DNA of 64,000 bases from an uncultured Chryseobacterium sp. (GTDB lineage: Bacteria; Bacteroidota; Bacteroidia; Flavobacteriales; Weeksellaceae), in assembly GCA_913775525.1 (NCBI GenBank), contig CAJYLH010000017.1:35968-99967 (forward strand). Reading direction: 5' to 3'. This document shows positions 1 through 6,996 of the stretch, one piece after another (the first letter of the stretch is position 1; each line of letters begins with the position of its first letter). Under the pieces are notes generated by a model. The model was not told where the DNA came from. It searched no databases and was given only the letters and a program-made list of their open reading frames with translations. Both the position numbers and the translations under genes were made by a program.

Positions 1-71
1 ACTTCAAACAATGCCAGGATCACCATGATGATGATGAAGATATAAGCATATATTTTGAAAGTTTTGTTCAT
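1..71 (-). CDS. Partial CDS, N-terminus of a membrane-anchored protein (DUF4350-like by context)
   Basis: Only the first 23 codons lie in the window; the gene continues past the left edge. The visible part starts MNKTFKIYAYIFIII and is one long hydrophobic segment, so an N-terminal membrane anchor or signal peptide. It starts 16 nt after the stop of the DUF4129 gene, on the same strand, so it is the next gene of that operon. In flavobacteria the gene after DUF4129 is usually a DUF4350 protein followed by a MoxR ATPase; the family call here is inference from that order, as too little sequence is visible to show it. Confidence 0.55.
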   Translation of the reverse strand, partial: MNKTFKIYAYIFIIIMVILALFE

Positions 72-87
72 GTGGAAACAGGTTAGA

Positions 88-885
88 TTACGGATTAAAT
101 GACTGGTACTGTTGCCGGAATTTCATATAGCTTTCCCGGTCAATACTGAATTCACCATACCATACATAGTCAAAAACATATGAAAGTGCAGAGAAATCAC
201 TTTTAATATGAGGCGCTTTAAGCTCTGAGACATAATCTTTATTGGTCTTCTCCGGATTCCAGACAATCAGTTTTTTATCACTCAGTTTTTTCAGGGCAAA
301 AAGGAACTGGTACCGGATAGCAGAACGGAAATCACCCGCTGCTTCAAAGTCGGCGATACTCTTGGGAAAATTAATTTCATGAATGTTTTCATGAAGCTCT
401 TCCTGATTGATCTGAATCTTGCGGTTTTTCCTGCTGAAGAAAAAGCCCCCGTTCTTTACCAGGATATACCGGATAATAAAATACAGCAGCAGCCCTACCA
501 GGATGATCGCAAATAGGCGTATCAGGATCCCCGCTATATTTGCAGAACCGGAGAATACCTTTTGGCCGAAGATTCCCTGCAAGATCCTGTAAATTTTAGC
601 CATCAATTTCTGCCAGAATGATTCTCTGGGCTTCGTTATGGAATAATCAAATTCACTCCCTTTGTACCGTTGCTGAAGATTGGCCCGGAATTTTTTAGGG
701 TATAATGTATTTTCAGTAACAGGATTTTGTACGAGCACAGAATCTGCCAGGTTCATATTCCTGTAATGCCCTGTATTGAGTGAATCCACATAGGCTTCCG
801 CTGCAGGAGGCATGCTGTCCCGTTCCTGAGCAGATGCATACCCGGATGAGCAAAAAACCAACAGGCAGATCAGGACTTTATTCAT
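88..885 (-). CDS. DUF4129 domain-containing membrane protein
   Basis: About 265 residues from the chosen start (MNKVLICLLVFCSS), which gives a proper signal peptide. A longer in-frame start at 948 would add 21 polar residues inside the upstream gene and is less likely. A transmembrane helix lies near residues 115-140 (IAGILIRLFAIILVGLLLYF). The C-terminal third, with FALKKLSDKKLIVW and YVWYGEFSIDRESY, is the DUF4129 domain, often found near MoxR ATPases and SpoIIM/RDD proteins. The start overlaps the end of the upstream gene by 8 bp, which supports translational coupling. Molecular function is unknown; the operon type is thought to serve envelope or signalling functions. Confidence 0.8.
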   Translation of the reverse strand: MNKVLICLLVFCSSGYASAQERDSMPPAAEAYVDSLNTGHYRNMNLADSVLVQNPVTENTLYPKKFRANLQQRYKGSEFDYSITKPRESFWQKLMAKIYRILQGIFGQKVFSGSANIAGILIRLFAIILVGLLLYFIIRYILVKNGGFFFSRKNRKIQINQEELHENIHEINFPKSIADFEAAGDFRSAIRYQFLFALKKLSDKKLIVWNPEKTNKDYVSELKAPHIKSDFSALSYVFDYVWYGEFSIDRESYMKFRQQYQSFNP

Positions 886-1840
886 GTGTTCCGATGGTTT
901 CAATTTCTGCGAGTTCTGTTTTCTGATGCAGATCTGTCCTGCTGTCATAATACATCAGTCCGGAATTTACATACTGCATATTCATCAGCAGCAAAGACAT
1001 CAGCAGTGATATGCCGTATATGACAAAAAATAAAATACCCAATCCGCTTCCGGCCGGATCCTGCTCGAATTCAGCATTGGAAGGGGTAGTCGTTAATTTT
1101 ATAAAAAAGATGACCATAGGTATAGCCGTAAAAATACTGATGACCACCTGGCATATAATTGCCATAATCAGCGTGGCACCCCAATACTTCCAGTATGGCG
1201 AGCCCTCTCTTCCGTTACGGTAAGAAAACTGTGAACGGACAGCATAGCTTAAGCTTTCAAAAAAACCTTTATCGCTATTGAAATAATCATAGCATAGAAA
1301 ATTAATGACATTCACCAGGGTCGGTACAATGAAAAGCAAAAGAATCAATCCTACAAAAATCAGGATCAATGCATAGGATATCATAAAAATTACTAACGCT
1401 ACAGGTATGACCAGAAAGTTAAGTCCTGCATACAGAATCATAACCTTTTTTATATTGGCTTTAAAATCAGCCATCATATCATCCGTACCTATTTTTTCCT
1501 GACCCTGCGAAACCCGTTTCATATAAAACACGGGAAAAAGGAAATTAATGATCATCAAAGCTGTTGAAAGCAGCAGCAGAAAAATTCCGATAACAATGAA
1601 TACCGCCAGGTTATTCTGATAATACTGCTCAAAATAATAGCTCTGCCCGCTGATGTTTGACCCAAAAAGGACCCCGAAGAATTCCCGGAACCCGAAAACA
1701 ATGACCACAATCATAAGGATAAGAAGCAGGCCGTTCAGAAGCATGTAATTCCTGAAATAGTTTCTCCCATATTGTTTGAAGAAACTGAAAGTATCACTGA
1801 TGAAGGATCCGAAGTCCCTTTTTTTATACAACTGCATCAT
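878..1840 (-). CDS. Multi-pass inner-membrane protein of the DUF4129/SpoIIM operon
   Basis: About 320 residues with some six hydrophobic segments (for example YMLLNGLLLILMIVVIVFGF and LAVFIVIGIFLLLLSTALMI) and no recognisable catalytic motif. Close homologues in this genus have been labelled as beta-carotene monooxygenase-like, a name the sequence does not support. I chose the MMQLYKKRDF start at 1840; an in-frame ATG at 1870 would add ten residues and deepen the overlap with the SpoIIM-like gene, which ends at 1824. Both gene borders overlap, so this protein is made with the SpoIIM-like and DUF4129 proteins. The function is unknown. Confidence 0.7.
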   Translation of the reverse strand: MMQLYKKRDFGSFISDTFSFFKQYGRNYFRNYMLLNGLLLILMIVVIVFGFREFFGVLFGSNISGQSYYFEQYYQNNLAVFIVIGIFLLLLSTALMIINFLFPVFYMKRVSQGQEKIGTDDMMADFKANIKKVMILYAGLNFLVIPVALVIFMISYALILIFVGLILLLFIVPTLVNVINFLCYDYFNSDKGFFESLSYAVRSQFSYRNGREGSPYWKYWGATLIMAIICQVVISIFTAIPMVIFFIKLTTTPSNAEFEQDPAGSGLGILFFVIYGISLLMSLLLMNMQYVNSGLMYYDSRTDLHQKTELAEIETIGTHE

Positions 1841-2807
1841 GGAAGTGGTGATTAATTTTTTTATTGACAACAGAAGGGTAAACGAAATAGTAAAAACCGA
1901 TGACAGCCAATGAACCGAAAATAATGATTAGGTTCAAGACAAGCGGCATCTTCAGAGCATGCCTGGTAACATACCCCTCAATAATCCCTGCACATACTGT
2001 AAAAGGCACTGTACTCAGGAATATTTTGAATGAATCCCTGAAGCCGTTCTTAAAAGACTGAAACCTGGAAAATGTTCTCGGGAAAAGGATGGATGCGCCC
2101 AGGATCAGGCCGCACATGGCTTCCACTACCATAGAAAATATTTCAAAGACGCCATGAAGCCAGATGCCTCTTGCGCTGTCCTTCAAAGCTCCATAATCAT
2201 AAAAAAAGTATTGGAAAGACCCAAGCATCACACTGTTCGAAAGCAGGTGATAGAGTGTTCCTATCCCGGCAAAAATTCCGTAGATATATAATTTGGCTCC
2301 TACACCGATATTGTTGAAAATAATTCCTATTGTGCTGCCCCATGTAGATCCGCTTTGATAGACCCCAACTGCGTTTCCTTTCTTGATGTTCTCAATGGTT
2401 TCGTTCACATAACCTTCCCCAAGGATGATATTCACAAAATCTTTATCGTAGATGGAAGATATTACTCCAATCAGGGTAAACAGAATGAAAAATACAAAAG
2501 CATACACGAGATACCTTCGGTACTGATATACCAGCAGCGGCACCTCGGTACCAAAAAAATATGTGATCCTGTTCTGTTCCATTCTCCGGGTCTTATAGAT
2601 CTTCTGAAAGATCTGTGAAGAAAGGTGATTCAGGTATACGGTGGTGTTGCTTTTGGGATAATATGTCTGGGCAAAAGACAGGTCGTTAACCAGGTTGATA
2701 TACAGTGATGAGAGGTCATCAGGATTTTTTTTGACTTTCCCCTGAATAACCTGTTCAATTCCCAACCATTTTTCTTTATTTTGTTTGATGAAATAAACTT
2801 CTCTCAT
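1824..2807 (-). CDS. Stage II sporulation protein M (SpoIIM)-like membrane protein
   Basis: About 327 residues. The N-terminal ~90 residues are soluble and start MREVYFIKQNKEKWLGIEQV; then come several membrane helices with the conserved core GSFQYFFYDYGALKDSARGI and WLHGVFEIFSMVVEAMCG, typical of the SpoIIM/DUF95 family. This bacterium does not sporulate; in Bacteroidota these proteins sit with RDD, DUF4129, DUF58 and MoxR genes. The ATG at 2807 fits the family N-terminus better than an upstream ATG at 2843. Only 27 bp separate this start from the divergent RDD gene, so the two promoters must be compact or overlap the genes. Confidence 0.8.
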   Translation of the reverse strand: MREVYFIKQNKEKWLGIEQVIQGKVKKNPDDLSSLYINLVNDLSFAQTYYPKSNTTVYLNHLSSQIFQKIYKTRRMEQNRITYFFGTEVPLLVYQYRRYLVYAFVFFILFTLIGVISSIYDKDFVNIILGEGYVNETIENIKKGNAVGVYQSGSTWGSTIGIIFNNIGVGAKLYIYGIFAGIGTLYHLLSNSVMLGSFQYFFYDYGALKDSARGIWLHGVFEIFSMVVEAMCGLILGASILFPRTFSRFQSFKNGFRDSFKIFLSTVPFTVCAGIIEGYVTRHALKMPLVLNLIIIFGSLAVIGFYYFVYPSVVNKKINHHFHDAVV

Positions 2808-2834
2808 AATTGTAAGGCTAAAATAATAAAAATT

Positions 2835-3584
2835 ATGTCTCAAATTGCGATTAATACCTCACAAAATGTAAATATTAATTTCAACACGGCCAATGTTGGA
2901 GAAAGGATGCTGGCCTTCATTATAGACCTGCTGATCAAAGTGGCTTACGTCATTGTAATCCTGTATGTTTTCTTCGGTTTATTTGATTTGGGACGCTTAT
3001 TGTCCGGGATGGACCGATGGTCTGTCATAGCGGTGTATATAGCCCTTACCTTTCCGGTGTATATTTATCCTGTTGTACTGGAAAGCCTGATGGAAGGCCA
3101 GACTCCGGGAAAAAAGCTGATGAAGATCCGGGTGGTAAAAATCGACGGATACCAGGCCAGTTTCGGCGACTATATGATCCGATGGGTTTTCAGGCTCATC
3201 GATACTTCTTTTGCAGGCGTTATCGGCCTGATCTCAATGATCGTGTCCAAAAATAACCAGCGCCTCGGGGATATGGCTGCCGGGACCGCTGTTATCTCAC
3301 TTAAGAATAACATCAATATTTCCCATACGATCCTGGAAAACCTGAAAGAAGATTACCTTCCTTCTTTTCCTCAGGTGATTGCGCTCTCCGATAACGATAT
3401 GAGGATCATCAAAGACAATTTCCTGAAGGCTGTACGCACGGACGACCGGCAGGTGATCAACAGGCTTTCCGAAAAAATAAAAAGCATCCTGAAACTGGAT
3501 ATCGACCATTCTAAAATGACCGAAAGGCAGTTTATCAATGTCATCATTAAGGATTATAATTACTATACGGGAAAAGACAGCTGA
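2835..3584 (+). CDS. RDD family membrane protein
   Basis: About 249 residues starting MSQIAINTSQNVNINFNTAN. The family signature is visible: GERMLAFIIDLLIKVAYVIV (Arg/Asp in the first helix), then GQTPGKKLMKIRVVKIDG, then the third helix and the NQRLGDMAAGT motif. After the membrane domain comes a soluble C-terminal tail of about 80 residues rich in basic and acidic positions. RDD proteins have been linked to ion transport and envelope stress in other bacteria, but the role here is not known. It is divergent from the SpoIIM-like operon and is probably co-regulated with it. Confidence 0.85.
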   Translation: MSQIAINTSQNVNINFNTANVGERMLAFIIDLLIKVAYVIVILYVFFGLFDLGRLLSGMDRWSVIAVYIALTFPVYIYPVVLESLMEGQTPGKKLMKIRVVKIDGYQASFGDYMIRWVFRLIDTSFAGVIGLISMIVSKNNQRLGDMAAGTAVISLKNNINISHTILENLKEDYLPSFPQVIALSDNDMRIIKDNFLKAVRTDDRQVINRLSEKIKSILKLDIDHSKMTERQFINVIIKDYNYYTGKDS

Positions 3585-3591
3585 TGCAGAA

Positions 3592-3968
3592 AGTGAATCG
3601 TGAATTTTGCTCCGCAAGTCAATCGGGAATCTTTCCTGCATCCAAAATTGACCAGCGCAGCGGATTGACCATTGACGCATTCACAACCTTAGCCAATCGT
3701 GAATTTTGCTCCGCAAGTCAATTGGGAATATTCCAGCATAAAATTGACCGCGCAGCGGATTGACCATTGACGCATTCACAACCTTAGCCAACCGTGAATT
3801 TTGCTCTGCAAGTCAGTCGTGAATATTCCAGCATAAAATTGACCCCGCAGCGGATTGACCATTGACTCATTCACAACCTGAGTCAATTGTGAATTTTGCT
3901 CTGCAAGTCAGTCGTGAATCTTTCTTGCATCCAAAATTGACAGCGCAGCGGATTGACCATTGATCATT
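3592..3968 (+). repeat. Intergenic tandem repeat array, ~95-99 bp unit, about 3.8 copies
   Basis: This 446-bp intergenic stretch holds no gene. A unit starting GTGAATTTTGCTCCGCAAG repeats at about 3600, 3699, 3794 and 3889 (spacing 99, 95, 95 bp); the last copy is cut short near 3968. Each unit contains GCGCAGCGGATTGACC and ends with CATTGACGCATTCAC, so its ends form a GTGAAT...ATTCAC inverted pair, and GTCAAT/ATTGAC occurs in both orientations inside. Copies differ by point changes and small indels (TCTTTCCTGCATCC versus TATTCCAGCAT). The unit is too long and too uniform to be a CRISPR repeat-spacer array. Confidence 0.9.
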
Positions 3969-4030
3969 AAAAATCATCATATACTGCTTTTCCCGGTGCA
4001 GTTTTTGTACTTTAAATGTAAAATAGAGAT

Positions 4031-4321
4031 ATGAGGACCGAAAATAATAAATCAGGTAATGGCGGTGTTATCACGCTTAACAATGACATTAAAGAAGTAG
4101 GAAGGCTTACCTATACCGTTTTTCCTGAACAGAACCGACTGGTTATATCCTTTGTTTTAGTTCATCCTGAATTTGAAGGAAGAGGAATGGGCAAATTCCT
4201 GGTAGAAGAAGCCATTAAATTTGCACGTGAAAACCAATGGAAAGTATATCCGCACTGTTCCTACGCCAGGGCAGTCATGAAGAGAATGCATGATGTAGAA
4301 GATGTCTTTTTATCTGCCTAA
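4031..4321 (+). CDS. GNAT-family N-acetyltransferase (small YjdJ/COG2388 type)
   Basis: 96 residues, the usual size of the minimal GNAT group. The acetyl-CoA binding segment is clear: VISFVLVHPEFEGRGMGKFL carries the Q/RxxGxG/A-type loop (EGRGMGK), followed by VEEAIKFARENQWKVYPHCS and YARAVMKRM. Proteins of this type are often called predicted acetyltransferases; the substrate is not known. The gene follows the tandem repeat array, and its last 12 bp overlap, tail to tail, the end of the glycosyltransferase gene on the other strand. Confidence 0.85.
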   Translation: MRTENNKSGNGGVITLNNDIKEVGRLTYTVFPEQNRLVISFVLVHPEFEGRGMGKFLVEEAIKFARENQWKVYPHCSYARAVMKRMHDVEDVFLSA

Positions 4322-5281
4322 GACTTCCTTTAACAAAATTTCTTCTATATTATCCGGATAATCCACTTGATAATGAAAGTCTGAGGCTACCCAGTCTCTT
4401 ATTTCCCGCTCCTTTAGCACTTTGGAATTAGGGATTCCCATTTTATCCAGTGCACAGGCATTGCATTCCTGTTCGTACTGGTTATGGATTGGGATAACAA
4501 ATAATTTCTTATCCATGAAAAGCGCCTCTGCAGGTGTTTCGAATCCTGCATTGCATAAAATGCCGTTGCAACTTTCAAAATATTTTAGGTACTGCTGTTC
4601 ATCGATGGGAAATACTTCAATATTTCCTTCTGTAAATGCCTGAGGGGCATACCGGGAAAAGACTTTCCATTGTACAGGAATATTCTTCAGGATACCGATG
4701 ATATTCTCATCAGAATAGCTCGGAAGATAGACCAGGTAATATCCTTTTTTTTCAGGCTGAAGATTCCTTATTTTTTTTCTGATAACCGGTTTTTTAATAC
4801 CTGCATGGTAAGGTTCAAAATGGAAGCCGATGCACCTTTTGAACGGAGCGTAATATCTGAGGACCAGTTCCCCGAAAAAATCTTTCTTTGCCGGTTTAGG
4901 CGTCTCTTTAAAGCTCATGGAAGCCTGATGGCTGAGCCCGATCATAGGAAACCCCCTGATCCTGCATATCCAACTGGTCAACGGCTCAAAATCATTGATG
5001 ATAAGATCATACCCGGAAAGATCCAGAGACCGGATTACCCGGGCTGCTTCAAGAAAATTGTTCCTGCTAAGGGTTTTAAAGTAGGACAAACCGCCGATCT
5101 TATTGTACAGCAACGAAATTCCGCTATACTGAAAGTTAATTTCAAAATCAGCCTTCAACTGAGACTGATGTCCGCTGATCAGTGTATCCACAGAGGCATA
5201 TTTTTTAAGGATAGGCACTATTTCCTGAGCTCTCGCCATATGCCCGTTTCCGGTGCCCTGAAATGCGTACAGGATTTTCAT
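4310..5281 (-). CDS. Glycosyltransferase of the MurG-like GT-B fold (Glyco_trans_1_3 type)
   Basis: 323 residues. The N-terminus MKILYAFQGTGNGHMARAQE carries the glycine-rich GxGNGHxxR loop of GT-B enzymes such as MurG. The C-terminal half has the nucleotide-sugar binding motif, CNGILCNAGFETPAEALFMD followed by IPIHNQYEQECNA. No membrane segment is present, so it is cytosolic or peripheral. Its ATG overlaps the TGA of the LpxH-like phosphoesterase gene by 4 bp (ATGA), a sign of translational coupling. The pair suggests a joint role in a lipid or surface glycoconjugate, but donor and acceptor cannot be read from sequence. Confidence 0.8.
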   Translation of the reverse strand: MKILYAFQGTGNGHMARAQEIVPILKKYASVDTLISGHQSQLKADFEINFQYSGISLLYNKIGGLSYFKTLSRNNFLEAARVIRSLDLSGYDLIINDFEPLTSWICRIRGFPMIGLSHQASMSFKETPKPAKKDFFGELVLRYYAPFKRCIGFHFEPYHAGIKKPVIRKKIRNLQPEKKGYYLVYLPSYSDENIIGILKNIPVQWKVFSRYAPQAFTEGNIEVFPIDEQQYLKYFESCNGILCNAGFETPAEALFMDKKLFVIPIHNQYEQECNACALDKMGIPNSKVLKEREIRDWVASDFHYQVDYPDNIEEILLKEVLGR

Positions 5282-6105
5282 GAGGAAAAGCTGGTTACAA
5301 TTTTCATTAACTCAGCACTGTTGATATCCTGGATTTCATCATGAACATCATCTTTAAGAAGGTGTTTATGTTCTTCGTAATGGAAAATCTTCCATTCTCC
5401 GTCATGGTATTCGAGAGCAGAGAGGTTTTCTATCCAGTCCCCGGAATTAAGATATACACAGGATCCCTTCTTACTAACAACTTCGCGCATCTGAGGCTGA
5501 TGGATATGTCCGCAGATTACATAATCATAATGATTGTCTATAGCCAGTTCTGAAGCGGTTAGCTCAAAATCTCCGATGTACTTAACTGCTTTCTTTACAT
5601 TGTTTTTGATTTTCTTTGAGAATGAATATTTTTCCCGTCCCATTCGTTCCAAAAACCAATTGACTACATTGTTGATTACAATCAGCAGGTCATACCCTTT
5701 TCCTCCCAATTTGGCGATCCATTTGGAATGTTGTACTGAAGCATCAAAAACATCCCCATGGAAAATCCAGGTCTTTTTATGGTTGATGGTGAGGCAAAGC
5801 TTATTGCATACTTTAAGTTTGCCTAATTCGAAATCGGTGAATTTCCGGAACATCTCATCATGGTTTCCGGTGATGTAATATACATCTGTGTTTTTTGTAG
5901 CAAGTGAAAGTATTTTTTTAATCACCTTCAGATGCGGCTTAGGGAAGTAAGACTTTTTGAATTGCCAGATATCTATGATATCACCGTTCAGGATCAGCGT
6001 ACCGGGCTGAATGGAATTAAGATACCTCAGTAACTCTTTAGCCTTACATCCATAAGTTCCCAAATGAACATCCGATATCACAACTAATTCAACGTTTCTT
6101 TTCAT
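5278..6105 (-). CDS. Calcineurin-like metallophosphoesterase, UDP-2,3-diacylglucosamine diphosphatase-like
   Basis: 275 residues. All metal-binding blocks of the metallophosphoesterase fold are visible: SDVHLG (D12, H14), NGDIID (D42), GNHDE (N81, H82), a later HGDVFD and GHIHQP. This layout matches the LpxH/COG2908 group, which hydrolyses UDP-2,3-diacylglucosamine to lipid X in lipid A synthesis. LpxH-like proteins are often multicopy in Bacteroidota, so this may be a paralogue acting on another phospho-lipid. It is the first gene of a two-gene unit with the overlapping glycosyltransferase. Confidence 0.75.
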   Translation of the reverse strand: MKRNVELVVISDVHLGTYGCKAKELLRYLNSIQPGTLILNGDIIDIWQFKKSYFPKPHLKVIKKILSLATKNTDVYYITGNHDEMFRKFTDFELGKLKVCNKLCLTINHKKTWIFHGDVFDASVQHSKWIAKLGGKGYDLLIVINNVVNWFLERMGREKYSFSKKIKNNVKKAVKYIGDFELTASELAIDNHYDYVICGHIHQPQMREVVSKKGSCVYLNSGDWIENLSALEYHDGEWKIFHYEEHKHLLKDDVHDEIQDINSAELMKIVTSFSS

Positions 6106-6162
6106 ACTTATGCAAAGAAACTAATTGAAAATTAACTGTATATGAATGCTATATTATATTTT

Positions 6163-6903
6163 TTAAAAGGCGCTCATCATATCTTCCGTGATCTCCATAT
6201 TATGGTACACGTTCTGTACATCGTCATCCTCCTCAAATCGCTCGAGCATTTTCATATTGGCCTTGAACTGTTCCTCCGTTACTTCTTTCGTGTTATTTGG
6301 GATTCTCTGCAATTCAGCGCTCTTCGCTTCGATGCCCAGTTCATCAAGCTTGTGCGACAGGGATCCGAAATCTTCAAAAGCCGTGGTAATCATCACTTCT
6401 TCTTCATCCTTTTCCACATCTTCTGCTCCACCGTCGATCATTTCCATTTCGAATTCATCCCAATCCATTTTGATCTGAGCCAGATCAATCGTGAAAATCC
6501 CTTTTCGGTCAAAGATGAAGGCCAATTCCCCATTCTTTCCGAGATTACCATCGAACTTATTGAAAACCGCTCTTACATTGGCTACTGTTCTGGTGGTATT
6601 ATTGGTGGTGCATTCCACAAAAAATGCCACACCTCCCTGTCCGTATCCTTCATACGTTACCTCTTCATAATTTTCAGCATCTGCGCCGCTTGCTTTTTTT
6701 ATCGCTCTTTCTACATTGTCTTTCGGCATATTAGCTCCTTTCGCATTCTGGATGCATCTTCTCAGGGCAGGATTGGATTCAGGATCCGGACCCCCTGCTT
6801 TTACTGCTAAGGCAATGTCTTTACCTATTTTGGAGAATGTCTTGGCCATCTTGTCCCAGCGGGCCATTTTAGAAGCTTTTCTATATTCAAATGCTCTTCC
6901 CAT
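6163..6903 (-). CDS. YebC/PmpR family protein
   Basis: 246 residues, full family length. The start MGRAFEYRKASKMARWDKMA and the block GPDPESNPALRRCIQNAKGA followed by NMPKDNVERAIKKASG are the family signature; YEGYGQGGVAFFVECTTNN is the second conserved block. YebC proteins have been described as transcriptional regulators, and more recently as ribosome-associated factors that help translate difficult (proline-rich) stretches. Downstream lies the lpxH-like gene on the same strand, 57 bp away. A -7 element (TATTTTTG) sits 20 bp upstream, next to the terminator of the ompA-like gene. Confidence 0.93.
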   Translation of the reverse strand: MGRAFEYRKASKMARWDKMAKTFSKIGKDIALAVKAGGPDPESNPALRRCIQNAKGANMPKDNVERAIKKASGADAENYEEVTYEGYGQGGVAFFVECTTNNTTRTVANVRAVFNKFDGNLGKNGELAFIFDRKGIFTIDLAQIKMDWDEFEMEMIDGGAEDVEKDEEEVMITTAFEDFGSLSHKLDELGIEAKSAELQRIPNNTKEVTEEQFKANMKMLERFEEDDDVQNVYHNMEITEDMMSAF

Positions 6904-6922
6904 TTTTATGTATAATTTTTAA

Positions 6923-6930
6923 CAAAAATA
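6923..6930 (-). promoter_or_regulatory. -7 promoter element of the YebC gene
   Basis: Read on the minus strand the sequence is TATTTTTG, a full match to the flavobacterial TAnnTTTG element, 19 nt before the ATG. No TTTG lies at the expected -33 distance; that region is the T-run of the upstream terminator. Confidence 0.5.
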
Positions 6931-6950
6931 ACTAAAAGTCCATGAAAAAA

Positions 6951-6978
6951 AAATACCTCCAAAAACTTGGAGGTATTT
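6951..6978 (-). terminator. Rho-independent terminator of the OmpA-family gene
   Basis: A perfect 11-bp stem (AAATACCTCCA / TGGAGGTATTT) with a 6-nt loop, followed on the minus strand by TTTTTT. It starts 18 bp after the stop of the OmpA-family gene. Confidence 0.85.
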
Positions 6979-6996
6979 ATTATTTAGAAAATTTGA

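Noticed and set aside
3592-3968. Possible CRISPR array
   Set aside because: The repeated unit is ~95 bp without unique spacers of constant length, and no cas genes are near.
4670-5344. 224-aa open frame on the plus strand
   Set aside because: Antisense to the glycosyltransferase; the translated sequence has no family features.
6142-6810. 222-aa open frame on the plus strand
   Set aside because: Antisense to the YebC gene; Phe/His-rich translation typical of a shadow frame.
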